This document shows, piece by piece, positions 1 to 8,107 of a DNA stretch of 64,000 nucleotides. Below the pieces are notes generated by a model, which saw nothing but the letters and a program-made list of their open reading frames with translations, had not been told where the DNA came from and ran no database searches. The stretch is taken from assembly GCA_031366605.1 (NCBI GenBank), contig JANLOO010000061.1, positions 16,282-80,281 of the forward strand. Reading direction: 5' to 3'. This DNA comes from CALMEC01 sp031366605. GTDB taxonomy: Bacteria; Actinomycetota; Thermoleophilia; Miltoncostaeales; Miltoncostaeaceae. The position numbers and the translations under genes are program-made. Each line of letters starts with the position of its first letter. The stretch's first letter is position 1.

Positions 1-5
1 CACCG

Positions 6-1025
6 ATGGCCGTCACACCGTCCGCCCGTCGCGACACCGGCCGCACGGCCATCCGCCTTGATGTGCACCCCCTCACAGATGGAGTGACCGGCATCGCTGA
101 CGACGTGCGCAGGGGCTTGACCGACATGCCCAAGTGGCTGCTGCCCAAGTATTTCTACGATGCCCGCGGCTGTGACCTGTTCGAAGCCATCACCGACCTG
201 CCCGAGTACTACCAAACCCGAACGGAGCTTGGGATCCTGCAGCGCGAGATGCCTGGCATCGTCGCCCGGCACGAGCCCGGTGAGCTGGTCGAGTTGGGGT
301 CCGGATCCTCACGTAAGACCGTGGCGATCCTGGATGCGATGGACGACACCGGGTCGCTGCGTCGCTACATCCCGTTCGACGTCGCCCCGGGGGCGCTCCT
401 TGATGCGGCGGGACGGCTGGTCGACGCCTACCCCGGGCTGCGCGTCCATGCGGTGGCCGGGGATTTCGAGCGCCACCTGGGAGAGATCCCCACGCGTGCA
501 CGCGACACGCGACGATTCGTGGCGTTTTTGGGAGGGACGATCGGCAACCTGCATCCGCAGGAGCGCGCCCCGTTTCTGGGCCAGATCCGTGAGCTCCTCC
601 GACCAGGCGATCGCATCCTGATGGGGACGGACCTGGTCAAGGATCCTGCCCGCCTGCAGGCCGCCTACGACGATGCCGCCGGCGTGACCGCCGCCTTCAA
701 CCTCAACGTGCTGGCGGTCCTCAACCGTGAGTTGGGCGCGGACTTCAATCCCGATCTGTTCGCACACGTCGCGCTCTACGACACCGACAACGCGTGGGTC
801 GAGATGCGCCTGCGGTCGCTCGTCGATCAGTCCGTGCACGTGCGTGACTTGGGCCTGGACGTCGCGTTCGCCGCCGGTGAGGAGATGCGCACGGAGATCT
901 CGTGCAAGTTCACCCGTGAATCGGTCGCCCAGATGTACCAGGACGCGGGCCTCGAACTCTTGGAGTTCCACACCGACGACGAGGACCTCTTCGCGGTCTC
1001 GATCGCCGGCCGCGCCGACGACTGA
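6..1025 (+). CDS. egtD: L-histidine N-alpha-methyltransferase EgtD
   Basis: SAM-dependent enzyme that trimethylates histidine to hercynine, the committed step of ergothioneine synthesis; cytoplasmic. The 339-aa product is close to the family length (about 320). Family landmarks are present: LPKYFYDARGCDLFE and LPEYYQTRTE near residues 45-75, the SAM-binding ELGSGSSRKT loop near 95, FLGGTIGNL near 175, the FNLNVLAVLNREL segment near 230 and EISCKFTRE near 300. The ATG lies five bases from the window edge, so upstream partners (egtB, egtC) would be outside. No other ergothioneine gene is visible downstream. The 346 bp after the stop carry no gene. Confidence 0.93.
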   Translation: MAVTPSARRDTGRTAIRLDVHPLTDGVTGIADDVRRGLTDMPKWLLPKYFYDARGCDLFEAITDLPEYYQTRTELGILQREMPGIVARHEPGELVELGSGSSRKTVAILDAMDDTGSLRRYIPFDVAPGALLDAAGRLVDAYPGLRVHAVAGDFERHLGEIPTRARDTRRFVAFLGGTIGNLHPQERAPFLGQIRELLRPGDRILMGTDLVKDPARLQAAYDDAAGVTAAFNLNVLAVLNRELGADFNPDLFAHVALYDTDNAWVEMRLRSLVDQSVHVRDLGLDVAFAAGEEMRTEISCKFTRESVAQMYQDAGLELLEFHTDDEDLFAVSIAGRADD

Positions 1026-1371
1026 AGCCCGTCGAGGCTCCCACGACGCCGGCGTTCGGGTGGGCGGACACAACAGTGACGAGGCACTTGCGGCAAACAG
1101 GTTCCTACGAAGTCACGCCCCGCCTTCTCGGCCACCCCTTCATGGTCGGTCCAGCGCCCCGCCCGAAACCGACAGGTCCAGGGCATGGCACCCCCACGAT
1201 TCGAGGGCCAGTTCAGTTGCAGGTCAGATCCCGAACAGGACGCCACCAGCATCTTCACTGTTCGGATGGCTGGTGGGGTTGACGGTTCGTTCAGGCCGCG
1301 TGTGCGGTCTTGGTGGAGGTCCGCAGTCGATTGAGGGGTGAGTCGCACTCGAAGGCTCGGTTCTGGTGAGG
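1026..1371. other. Intergenic gap without a recognisable gene
   Basis: This 346-bp stretch separates the convergent egtD and vapC-like genes. Open frames here are short shadows without family features. I saw no tRNA, no repeat and no convincing terminator hairpin. Confidence 0.5.
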
Positions 1372-1755
1372 TCAGACGCGGATGACTTCGACGGCAGCGA
1401 ACGACGAGAAGTCGGCATCTTGTGTGACGACGGCCGCGCCGTGGCGAAGGGCCGTCGCGGCGATCCATGCGTCGTGGCGTCGGATCTTCTGTCCTGCCGC
1501 GAGTTCCTCTGCCGCAAGACGGGCGAAGTGGGTCGCAACCGCCTCGTCGATTGGCAGGAGCGGGTAGGTCGAGCGCACTTGGGCGAGTGTGGCGAGGCGA
1601 ATTGCTCTGGTGCGGCCGTCTCGTGCCCTCAGCACGCCGAGCTCGAGTTCGGCCGCCGTGATCACCGACACCGCGACCTGTTGCGGGAGGGCCCCGAGCG
1701 GTCGTCCCGATTCCCTCGCGATGAAGACTGAGGTGTCGGCAACGGCGCGCGTCAC
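1372..1755 (-). CDS. PIN-domain ribonuclease toxin (VapC family)
   Basis: Predicted toxin of a type II toxin-antitoxin pair; PIN-domain enzymes are Mg-dependent RNases. The 127-aa product has the acidic PIN residues in order: Asp7 in VADTSVF, Glu in the TAAELELG segment, Asp in HDAWIAATA and Asp in TQDADF. I chose the GTG at 1755 because it overlaps the antitoxin stop as GTGA, a classic coupled arrangement; the longer open frame upstream is an Arg-rich shadow. It follows the antitoxin on the same strand. Confidence 0.88.
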   Translation of the reverse strand: MTRAVADTSVFIARESGRPLGALPQQVAVSVITAAELELGVLRARDGRTRAIRLATLAQVRSTYPLLPIDEAVATHFARLAAEELAAGQKIRRHDAWIAATALRHGAAVVTQDADFSSFAAVEVIRV

Positions 1756-2000
1756 TCGTCGATCAACGCCTCGCGGATATCTGCGAGGTCGTTGAGCAAC
1801 TCCGCGTCGGCGCCGGCGTGTTCGACGATACGTCGCAGATCGGATGCCGGGAGCCACGGGTTGCGCGAGTCGCGGTGAGGGACGATGTCGGCGACCGGCT
1901 GGCGGTTGACCGTCAAGGTGACAAGCTCGCCGGCTCGGATGGCTTCGACCACCGCAGCCGTGTCATTTCTCAACTCACGAACGGACACGTTTCGTTGCAT
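1752..2000 (-). CDS. Phd/YefM-type antitoxin
   Basis: 82-aa protein with the Phd/YefM N-terminal DNA-binding fold (SVRELRNDTAAVVEAIRAGELVTLTVNRQPVADIVP) and a C-terminal tail that in this family wraps the toxin. It should neutralise the PIN toxin and repress its own promoter. The stop overlaps the toxin start by four bases. A -10-like hexamer (TACGGT on this strand, + coordinates 2007-2012) lies six bases before the ATG, so the message may be leaderless. Confidence 0.85.
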   Translation of the reverse strand: MQRNVSVRELRNDTAAVVEAIRAGELVTLTVNRQPVADIVPHRDSRNPWLPASDLRRIVEHAGADAELLNDLADIREALIDE

Positions 2001-2135
2001 TGCACAACCGTAGCACGCTGTTCTGGGTCGAACCCCTTATCGGTCTTCTCCCGTTCTTGGGGCATTCCCGTGGATCAGCCGGCACCCCGAATTGCCCGAG
2101 ATCGTCAGGGAGATCGTTGCAGACGCCCGCAAAAA

Positions 2136-2849
2136 TCAGACGGACGGATCTGCCGAGCCGGTGGCGTCGGGGACCTCGGGCGCCGGCGGCTCGTGGATCC
2201 AGATCGTTCGGTTCTCGACGGTCAGGACGTCGGTCTGGGCGAGTCTGCCGAGGGCGATCGTGACCGACTCCCGCACCGCGCCGACCATGTCCGCCAGTTG
2301 CTGGTGTGTCAGGCGCAGGTCCAGCCGCACGCCCTGCGGCGTGACCCGGCCAAACCGTTCGCCCAGCTGACGGAGCTTCAACAGCAAACGTCGCTCCACC
2401 CGTGGCTCCAGCGCGATCGCCACCGCCAGCTCGCGGTCGGCGACCTGCGCGGCGAGGACTCGGACGAGGTTGGCTGCAAAGTGCGGTTCGGCCAGCCAGT
2501 GCTCGAAACGCTCCGCGTCGACCAGGATCACGATGGATTGTTCGAGCGCCCGGCAGCGCAGACGCGGGCCGCTGGCCGCCCAGCCGTCGGCGGGCGGCAC
2601 CAGGACGTCGCCCTCTTCCACCAGGGTCACCGTCCGGTTGTGCGCCCTGTCGTGGGCGTCGAAGTCCAGGGCCAGCCGACCGGCGCGGACGAGGCAACAG
2701 GCGACCTCGGTCTGGGCGATGTCGAGCTCGTCTCCCTGCGCCAGCCGCACGGCGGGCAAACCGCCCAGCATCCGCTTGACGGTGGCGGGCGCGAGGCCGT
2801 TGAGAATTTCGAGATTGAGAAGATCTGAACGGGGCGTCCGTGTGGTCAT
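2136..2849 (-). CDS. Crp/Fnr-family transcriptional regulator
   Basis: 237-aa protein with an N-terminal cyclic-nucleotide-binding-like beta barrel (about residues 20-130) and a C-terminal winged helix (LTHQQLADMVGAVRESVTIALGRL, about 175-200). The effector cannot be told from sequence; no Fnr-type N-terminal cysteine cluster is present. I chose ATG 2849, preceded by GGGAG, over the upstream open frame, which would run into the divergent gene. It is transcribed divergently from the hydrolase at 2929 with 79 bp between them, so it may control that promoter as well as its own. Confidence 0.85.
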   Translation of the reverse strand: MTTRTPRSDLLNLEILNGLAPATVKRMLGGLPAVRLAQGDELDIAQTEVACCLVRAGRLALDFDAHDRAHNRTVTLVEEGDVLVPPADGWAASGPRLRCRALEQSIVILVDAERFEHWLAEPHFAANLVRVLAAQVADRELAVAIALEPRVERRLLLKLRQLGERFGRVTPQGVRLDLRLTHQQLADMVGAVRESVTIALGRLAQTDVLTVENRTIWIHEPPAPEVPDATGSADPSV

Positions 2850-2928
2850 GCGGCTCCCGGAGGTTCCGGGGATCGTAGACCTGTCCGGCCGGCGGCGTAC
2901 GGCGTCCGGGCCCGTACACTGCCGTCCC

Positions 2929-3795
2929 ATGACACGCAGACGCATCGACGTGGGCGAGATCACGCTCTCGGTCCTCGAGGAGGGCGCAGGAGACGACGTC
3001 GTCATCCTGTTGCACGGGTTCCCTGAACTGTCGCATTCGTGGCGCCACCAGCTGCCTGCGCTCGCCGACGCCGGCTTCCACGCGGTTGCGCCAGACCTGC
3101 GCGGCTACGGTGACTCCGACGCGCCGACCGAGGTCGCCGACTACGCGTTCCCCAAACTCGTCGGCGACATCGTCGGCCTGATCGACGCACTCGGTGCAGC
3201 GCGCGTGCACGTGGTGGGTCACGACTGGGGCGGCAGCATCGCCTGGGCGCTCGCGGCGCGCGCGCCGCATCTTGTCCGCAGCCTGACGATCCTCAACAGC
3301 CCACACCCGGTGGCCTCGGCCGAAACCCGACAGCTCCCCGAACAGCAACAGAAGAGCTGGTACATGCTGTTGTTCCAGTTCCAAGGAGTCGCGGAGCAAT
3401 GGCTCGCCAACGACGACTTCGCCAACTTGCGCAGCTTCGTCTTCGGGACCGCGGCCCCCGGGACGTTCCCGCCCGAGGACCAGGCGGTGTTCTGCGCGGC
3501 CCTGGCCCGCGAGGGGCGGTTGACGGCGGCGCTCAACTACTACCGGGCCAACATTCCACCCGAGAACTGGCTCAAGCCACCGCCGGACCTGCCGCCGATC
3601 ACCGTTCCGACGACCATCATGTGGGGCGAGGCCGACGCCTACATGAGCGCGGTGTTGCTTGAGCGTTCGATCCAGAAGGTCACCGGACCGCTGGTCGTCG
3701 AACGGCTGCCGGGCGTCAGCCACTGGGTCCAGCAGGAGGTCCCCGGACGTGTCACCGAGCTGCTGATTGCGGCGCTGGGGCGGACCCGGGAGTAA
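2929..3795 (+). CDS. Alpha/beta-fold hydrolase, epoxide-hydrolase-like
   Basis: 288-aa alpha/beta hydrolase. The oxyanion motif HGFPE is at 29-33. The nucleophile elbow reads GHDWGG with Asp99, the Asp nucleophile typical of epoxide hydrolases and dehalogenases rather than the Ser of esterases. Cap-region Tyr204/Tyr205 (ALNYYRA) fit epoxide opening, the acid is Asp236 (GEADAYM) and the base His265 (GVSHWVQQ). The substrate is unknown. A TACACT hexamer at 2915-2920 ends eight bases before the ATG and no Shine-Dalgarno is seen, suggesting a leaderless message. Divergent from the Crp-like regulator. Confidence 0.87.
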   Translation: MTRRRIDVGEITLSVLEEGAGDDVVILLHGFPELSHSWRHQLPALADAGFHAVAPDLRGYGDSDAPTEVADYAFPKLVGDIVGLIDALGAARVHVVGHDWGGSIAWALAARAPHLVRSLTILNSPHPVASAETRQLPEQQQKSWYMLLFQFQGVAEQWLANDDFANLRSFVFGTAAPGTFPPEDQAVFCAALAREGRLTAALNYYRANIPPENWLKPPPDLPPITVPTTIMWGEADAYMSAVLLERSIQKVTGPLVVERLPGVSHWVQQEVPGRVTELLIAALGRTRE

Positions 3796-3840
3796 CTACG
3801 CGCGCGTCCCGTGCTCCGCCGACCCTTAATATGGACCTCA

Positions 3841-4860
3841 ATGCGGGCGGCCATCTATCACGGAGCGGGGCGGATCACGGTCGAAGATGTGCCCACGCCC
3901 CAAATCGGTGATGGTGAGTTGCTCGTGCGCATGAGTGCGTGCGGGTTGTGTGGCAGTGACCTGATGCGCTGGTACCAGGACCCTCGCGCGCCCCTGGTGC
4001 TTGGACACGAGCCGGTCGGGACGGTTGCGCAAGCGGGGGAGGGTGCGCAGTTCGCCGTCGGCACGCGGGTGTTCGTACATCACCACGTCCCGTGCTTCAC
4101 CTGCCGGTTGTGCCGGTCGGGGCGCCACACGCTGTGCGACACGTTCAAGTCGACGCGCATCGATCCGGGCGGGCTCGCCGAGTTCATTCGGGTGCCGGCC
4201 GAGAACGTCTGGGCCGACGTGTTGGCGCTGCCCGACACGGTCGATGACATCACCGGGACGCTGATCGAGCCGGTCGCCTGCATCGTGCGCGGGCAACGCC
4301 AGGCCGGGGTCGGTCCCGGGTCGCGCGTGGCGGTCGTGGGTGCCGGATCCATGGGACTGATCGAGATTCAGGTGGCCCGGGCGCTCGGGGCAGAGGCGGT
4401 CGTCGCCCTCGAACCCGACGACACCCGTCGGCGGGGAGCGGCACGCGTGGGTGCCCTGACCCCCGACAGCCTCGATGCGCGAGCGGTACGTGACGCGTTT
4501 GACGGTCAATTGGCCGACCAGGTCTTTGTGTGCACCCACGACCACGGCGCGATCGCCGAGGCCCTGCACATGGCCGGACCCGCGGGAATCGTGCAGTTGT
4601 TCGCCCCAACTCAGCCTGGGGAGCGCGTGCCCTTGGATCTGGGGGCGATCTTCTTTCGGGAGGTCACGCTCCAGTCGACCTATTCCGCGGGTCCCGATGA
4701 CACCCGTGCCGCGCTCGATCTGCTGGCCGGTGGGCACATCGACGCCGAATCGATCATCTCGCACCGGATGCCGCTCGAACGCGCAGACGAGGCCTACCGA
4801 ATGGCGGCAAATGGTGAGGCACTCAAGGTTGTGGTCGACGTTTCCGGAGGTTCGGTGTAA
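3841..4860 (+). CDS. Zinc-dependent medium-chain alcohol dehydrogenase
   Basis: 339-aa MDR-superfamily NAD(P)-dependent dehydrogenase of the sorbitol/threonine dehydrogenase type. Catalytic zinc residues are in CGLCGSD (Cys37) and GHEPVG (His56, Glu57). The structural zinc lobe has Cys85, Cys88, Cys91 and Cys99. The Rossmann loop VVGAGSMGL lies near 165. The ATG at 3841 gives the typical MRAAIYHGAG start; the frame extends ten codons further upstream without support. The substrate alcohol cannot be assigned. Stands alone, 45 bp after the hydrolase. Confidence 0.9.
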   Translation: MRAAIYHGAGRITVEDVPTPQIGDGELLVRMSACGLCGSDLMRWYQDPRAPLVLGHEPVGTVAQAGEGAQFAVGTRVFVHHHVPCFTCRLCRSGRHTLCDTFKSTRIDPGGLAEFIRVPAENVWADVLALPDTVDDITGTLIEPVACIVRGQRQAGVGPGSRVAVVGAGSMGLIEIQVARALGAEAVVALEPDDTRRRGAARVGALTPDSLDARAVRDAFDGQLADQVFVCTHDHGAIAEALHMAGPAGIVQLFAPTQPGERVPLDLGAIFFREVTLQSTYSAGPDDTRAALDLLAGGHIDAESIISHRMPLERADEAYRMAANGEALKVVVDVSGGSV

Positions 4861-4879
4861 GGGTTGTGTGGTGGGCTCG

Positions 4880-5090
4880 TTGGCTCACCAATCCGGTGCT
4901 AAATTCGGTTTTCGGTTCGGGTTTACCGGGATGACGGGCCAGAAGCGGAGGGCTCCCTCAAAGGGGGTCATCCACGCTGGGAGGGCCGCAGTGCTCGACC
5001 AAAAAGGGCGCTTTACAAAGTCATTACAGATCGGGCTCAAGGTGCGTTGGGGCCCCACCGATAGGTCTCGTACACGACGTTTTCTTCTCT
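4880..5090 (+). ncRNA. Possible structured 5' leader of the small exported protein
   Basis: The gap before the 5098 gene can form a strong hairpin: GGATGAC at 4929-4935 pairs perfectly with GTCATCC at 4967-4973, and GGGCC at 4936-4940 can pair with GGCTC at 4951-4955. More G-rich and C-rich runs follow to 5060. I could not match it to c-di-AMP, c-di-GMP, cobalamin or SAM riboswitch consensus motifs. It could be a regulatory leader or simply a structured UTR. Confidence 0.3.
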
Positions 5091-5097
5091 TTGGGGG

Positions 5098-5337
5098 TTG
5101 GAGTTGCGCGGCAAAAACGTGGCGATCACGCTGGTGGTTCTGGCAATGGGCGCGGTTCCGGCCGTGGCTGCCCAGCAGACCGCCCTTCGCGCCGTCCCCA
5201 GGCCGACGGCAACGGTGATCAGCACCGCCAGGCCCGTGGCAGTGGCGATCAAACCCGCAGCGGTGTGGATTCCCACGCCGAGCGCCGGCATCAAGTGGTC
5301 CGGAGGCGGGGTCAGGATTGGCGTTCGGGTCCGCTAG
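5098..5337 (+). CDS. Small exported protein of unknown function
   Basis: 79-aa product from TTG 5098 (TTG 5104 is also possible and better spaced from GGGGG at 5092-5096). It has a signal-peptide profile: basic start (RGKN), hydrophobic core (VAITLVVLAMGAVPA) and a likely cut after AVAAQ. The mature part is short, Pro/Val/Ala rich and ends in SGGGVRIGVRVR. No family was recognised. The evidence for a real gene is the signal peptide, the folded leader upstream and a strong hairpin right after the stop. Confidence 0.55.
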   Translation: MELRGKNVAITLVVLAMGAVPAVAAQQTALRAVPRPTATVISTARPVAVAIKPAAVWIPTPSAGIKWSGGGVRIGVRVR

Positions 5338-5360
5338 ACCGGTCAAGACTTCTGGGTGTT

Positions 5361-5391
5361 GTGGCCCCGCGGGCGTTCCCGCCGGGGCCAC
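5361..5391. terminator. Bidirectional hairpin terminator
   Basis: GTGGCCCCG at 5361-5369 pairs with CGGGGCCAC at 5383-5391, with an inner CGGG/CCCG stem and CGTT loop, followed by TTGTCTT. It sits between the convergent small exported gene and the cupin gene and can serve both. Confidence 0.75.
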
Positions 5392-5398
5392 AGTTGTC

Positions 5399-5761
5399 TT
5401 AAGGGGGTGCGCTCCGATCGGCGAGCGCGGTGCAGAGGAACTCGAGCGGCTGATCGCCCAAGGTCCGTAGCTGATGGACCTCGTCGGCCGAGACGAACAC
5501 CACGTCGCCGGGGCCCGCATCGGTCAGGGCATCTCCCAGCCTGACCTCGACGTGGCCGTGCAGGATCATGATCGCGTGTTCATGGGGATGGTGCTCAAGG
5601 GCCGAGGCGCCACCAACCGGGATCGTGAAGTGGCGCAACTCGACCTGAGTGGCGCCGTCTCCGCGGCCCACCAAGACTCGCCGCTCGGCGCCTGACGTGT
5701 ACTCGCGCGCCACGACGCCGTTCCAGGTGCCGTTCGCATCGCGGTGTCGGACGAATCCCAT
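5399..5761 (-). CDS. Cupin-domain protein
   Basis: 120-aa single-domain cupin with motif 1 (GGASALEHHPHEHAIMILHGHVEVRLG) carrying the metal-binding His/Glu set and motif 2 around PGDVVFVSADEVHQL. Small stand-alone cupins of this type are metal enzymes or sensors; the substrate is unknown. I chose ATG 5761 because homologous cupins begin near the GTWNGVV...REY segment and the region upstream holds tRNA control sequences. An in-frame ATG at 5866 would add 35 poorly conserved residues and place the start 30 bp from tRNA-His. Confidence 0.8.
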   Translation of the reverse strand: MGFVRHRDANGTWNGVVAREYTSGAERRVLVGRGDGATQVELRHFTIPVGGASALEHHPHEHAIMILHGHVEVRLGDALTDAGPGDVVFVSADEVHQLRTLGDQPLEFLCTALADRSAPP

Positions 5762-5895
5762 CGCCGAGGAGCGTATCCCGTTGCTGTTCGGTCGGGTCGC
5801 GCCGCGAGAGGTCCGTTGCACGTACTCGCCCGCGTCGGGGGCGGGGTGCTGCGTGTGCGCTATCATCGCCCGGCCGGACCGGCTCCGGTGCCTGT

Positions 5896-5969
5896 GGTGA
5901 ACGTAGCTCAGTTGGTAGAGCTCCTGGTTGTGGTCCAGGCGGCCGAGGGTTCGAGTCCCTCCGTTCACC
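5896..5969 (+). tRNA. tRNA-His (GTG)
   Basis: Full cloverleaf: acceptor GTGAACG pairs with CGTTCAC, D arm GCTC/GAGC, anticodon stem CCTGG/CCAGG with loop TTGTGGT (anticodon GTG at 5930-5932), and T loop TTCGAGT. The extra G at 5896 can pair with the C discriminator at 5969, the hallmark of tRNA-His. The CCA end is not encoded. Confidence 0.96.
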
Positions 5970-5991
5970 CCTGAAGGACCCGGCACACCTT

Positions 5992-6073
5992 GCGGGTGTG
6001 GCGGAATTGGCAGACGCGCTAGGTTTAGGTCCTAGTGGGGCAACCCGTGGAGGTTCAAATCCTCTCACCCGCA
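5992..6073 (+). tRNA. tRNA-Leu (TAG)
   Basis: Acceptor GCGGGTG pairs with CACCCGC. The anticodon stem CTAGG/CCTAG holds loop TTTAGGT with anticodon TAG at 6026-6028. A long variable arm (class II, TGGGGCAACCCG) and T loop TTCAAAT are present. It lies 22 bp after tRNA-His and just before tig, so the two tRNAs are probably cotranscribed. Confidence 0.96.
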
Positions 6074-6089
6074 CTCACCATTTGAGGAT

Positions 6090-7496
6090 ATGACGATAAC
6101 GGCAGAAGTCGTCCCGCTCGAAGCCAACCGCGTGCGTCTCGACGTCGCGGTTGCGAAGGGCGAGGTCGACAAGAAAATTGATCGCACGATTCGCAAGATG
6201 GGTCGTGAAATCCGGGTACCAGGTTTTCGACCCGGCAAGGTGCCGGCCAGCGTGGTGCTGCAACGGTTCGGACGCGACGCGATCGTGGACCAGACGCTGC
6301 GTGACTCGCTTGTCGAGTGGTATTCGCAGGCGGTCGTCGACACCGGCATCCGTCCCATCGACGATCCCGACGTGGATCTTCCCGAGACCCCGCCTGGAGA
6401 CCACGGCTTTACCTTCACCGCCACGGTCCAGGTGCGTCCCAAGGCGAAGCTCGGTGCGTACACGGGACTCGACATCGCCAAGGGCGAGCCCGAGATCGAA
6501 CCCGAGGCCCTGCAAGCCGAGATCGACAAGCTGCGCGAGATGGTGGCGCGTCTCGATCCGGTCGAACGCCCGGCGGAGCGCGGCGACTATGTGACCCTCG
6601 ACTTCGACGGCACCGTCGACGGTGAGCCGCTCGCGAGTGCAAGCGCTCGTGACTACCTGGTCGAGATCGGCGGAGCCCGTCTGGTCGGCGGGTTCTCGGA
6701 TCGTCTGCCCGGAATGTCGGCGGGGGACACCAAGACATTCCCTGTGGACTACCCGGAGGCCGACGGGCGCAGCGAGCTGTCCGGCAAGACGGTCAAGTAC
6801 ACGGTGACCCTCAAGGGCGTGCAAGCCAAGATCATGCCCGAGGTCAACGATGCGCTGGCTCCCCAGGTCAGCGAATTCGACACCTGGGACGAGCTTCACG
6901 CCGACTTGGAACGACGGTTACAGGAGCAGGCCCAGGCCGAAGTCGATGAGCTGTTTCGTCGCGCGGTCATCGACGCGGCGGTCGGCAATGCGACCATCGA
7001 CGTCCCCGATGTGATGCTCCGCAACCGCGTGGACGCGATCCTGCACGAGACGGCCCACCGGCTGCCCCAAGGCATGTCGTTCGCGGACTACCTGCGAGCG
7101 ACCGGGCGGACTCTCGCAGATGCCCGCAATGAGCTCGGACCCGACGCCGAGATGGCGATCAAACGCGAGCTCGTGGTCGAAGCCGTTGCAGAAACCGAAG
7201 CGATTGCAATCAGCGACGAGGAAGTTGAGCTCCAGGTCCGAAATGATGCTCTGGCGTCGGGGCGTGACCCCGAAGCGCTCCTCGCCGAACTGCGCAAAGC
7301 AGACGGGGTCGAGACACTTCGCGACGACTTGGTGATGCGCAAAGCCGTGGATTTCCTGATCGAGAACACCAATGCAATTCCCGTCGGACTCGCCGAGGCA
7401 CGCGAGCGTCTGTGGACGCCCGAGGCGCCGAAGGTGCCGGACGGCGCGTTGTGGACCCCTGGTCAGCCCAAGCCGAAGCCCACGAAAGGTGTCTGA
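6090..7496 (+). CDS. tig: Trigger factor, ribosome-associated chaperone and prolyl isomerase
   Basis: 468-aa trigger factor. The N-terminal ribosome-binding domain carries the signature GFRPGKVPASVV (near residues 45-56; consensus GFRxGKxP). A central FKBP-type PPIase domain (about 155-245, RGDYVTLDFDGTVDGEP) and a long helical C-terminal chaperone domain follow. It ends in a short Pro/Lys-rich tail. It binds nascent chains at the exit tunnel. The stop is immediately followed by the clpP GTG with no spacer, the usual tig-clpP-clpX order. Confidence 0.97.
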   Translation: MTITAEVVPLEANRVRLDVAVAKGEVDKKIDRTIRKMGREIRVPGFRPGKVPASVVLQRFGRDAIVDQTLRDSLVEWYSQAVVDTGIRPIDDPDVDLPETPPGDHGFTFTATVQVRPKAKLGAYTGLDIAKGEPEIEPEALQAEIDKLREMVARLDPVERPAERGDYVTLDFDGTVDGEPLASASARDYLVEIGGARLVGGFSDRLPGMSAGDTKTFPVDYPEADGRSELSGKTVKYTVTLKGVQAKIMPEVNDALAPQVSEFDTWDELHADLERRLQEQAQAEVDELFRRAVIDAAVGNATIDVPDVMLRNRVDAILHETAHRLPQGMSFADYLRATGRTLADARNELGPDAEMAIKRELVVEAVAETEAIAISDEEVELQVRNDALASGRDPEALLAELRKADGVETLRDDLVMRKAVDFLIENTNAIPVGLAEARERLWTPEAPKVPDGALWTPGQPKPKPTKGV

Positions 7497-8081
7497 GTGA
7501 GTCCCCTCATTCCAATGGTCATCGAGCAGACCTCCCGCGGGGAGCGTTCGTTCGACATCTACTCGCGCCTGCTCAACGAGCGGATCATCTTTCTGGGGAC
7601 CCCGGTTGACGACCAGATCGCCAACCTGATCATCGCGCAGCTCCTGCACCTGGAGAGCGACGACCCGGACAAGGAGATCTCGATCTACATCAACTCGCCG
7701 GGCGGGTCGGTGTACGCGGGCCTCGCGATCTACGACACCATGCAGTTCATCAAGCCCGACGTGCAGACGATCTGCGTCGGGATCGCGATGAGCATGGGCG
7801 CCCTGCTGTTGGCAGGCGGCGCGCCGGGTAAGCGGATGTCACTGCCCAACTCCAAGATCCTGATCCACCAAGTCTCGAGCGGGTTCTCCGGTCAGGCGAC
7901 CGACATCGAGATCCACGCCAGGGAGATCCTGTCCCTCCGCGGCAAGCTCGACGAGATCATCGCCAAGCACACCGGCCAGGAGATCGAGAAGATCGCCAAG
8001 GACACGGAGCGCGACTTCTTCATGAGCGCTGACGAGGCGAAGGAGTACGGCATCATCGACCAGGTCATCCACTCCCACTAA
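7497..8081 (+). CDS. clpP: ATP-dependent Clp protease proteolytic subunit
   Basis: 194-aa serine peptidase forming the Clp tetradecamer. The catalytic triad is visible: Ser99 in GIAMSMGALLL, His124 in SKILIHQVSSG and Asp173 in TERDFFMSADEA. The N-terminal VIEQTSRGERSFDIYSRLL is typical. The start is GTG directly abutting the tig stop, so translation is probably coupled. It is followed 26 bp later by its partner ATPase clpX. Confidence 0.98.
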   Translation: MSPLIPMVIEQTSRGERSFDIYSRLLNERIIFLGTPVDDQIANLIIAQLLHLESDDPDKEISIYINSPGGSVYAGLAIYDTMQFIKPDVQTICVGIAMSMGALLLAGGAPGKRMSLPNSKILIHQVSSGFSGQATDIEIHAREILSLRGKLDEIIAKHTGQEIEKIAKDTERDFFMSADEAKEYGIIDQVIHSH

Positions 8082-8107
8082 AGCTGCAGGAGAGGTAAGG
8101 AGCGCGA

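Noticed and set aside
1975..3723. Long minus-strand open frame across the Crp-like and hydrolase genes
   Set aside because: Compositional shadow in GC-rich DNA; Arg/Ala/Gly-rich with no family features, and it contradicts two well-supported genes.
4880..5090. Leader as a known riboswitch (c-di-AMP, c-di-GMP, cobalamin, SAM)
   Set aside because: None of the conserved sequence blocks of these classes could be found; only generic hairpins are present.
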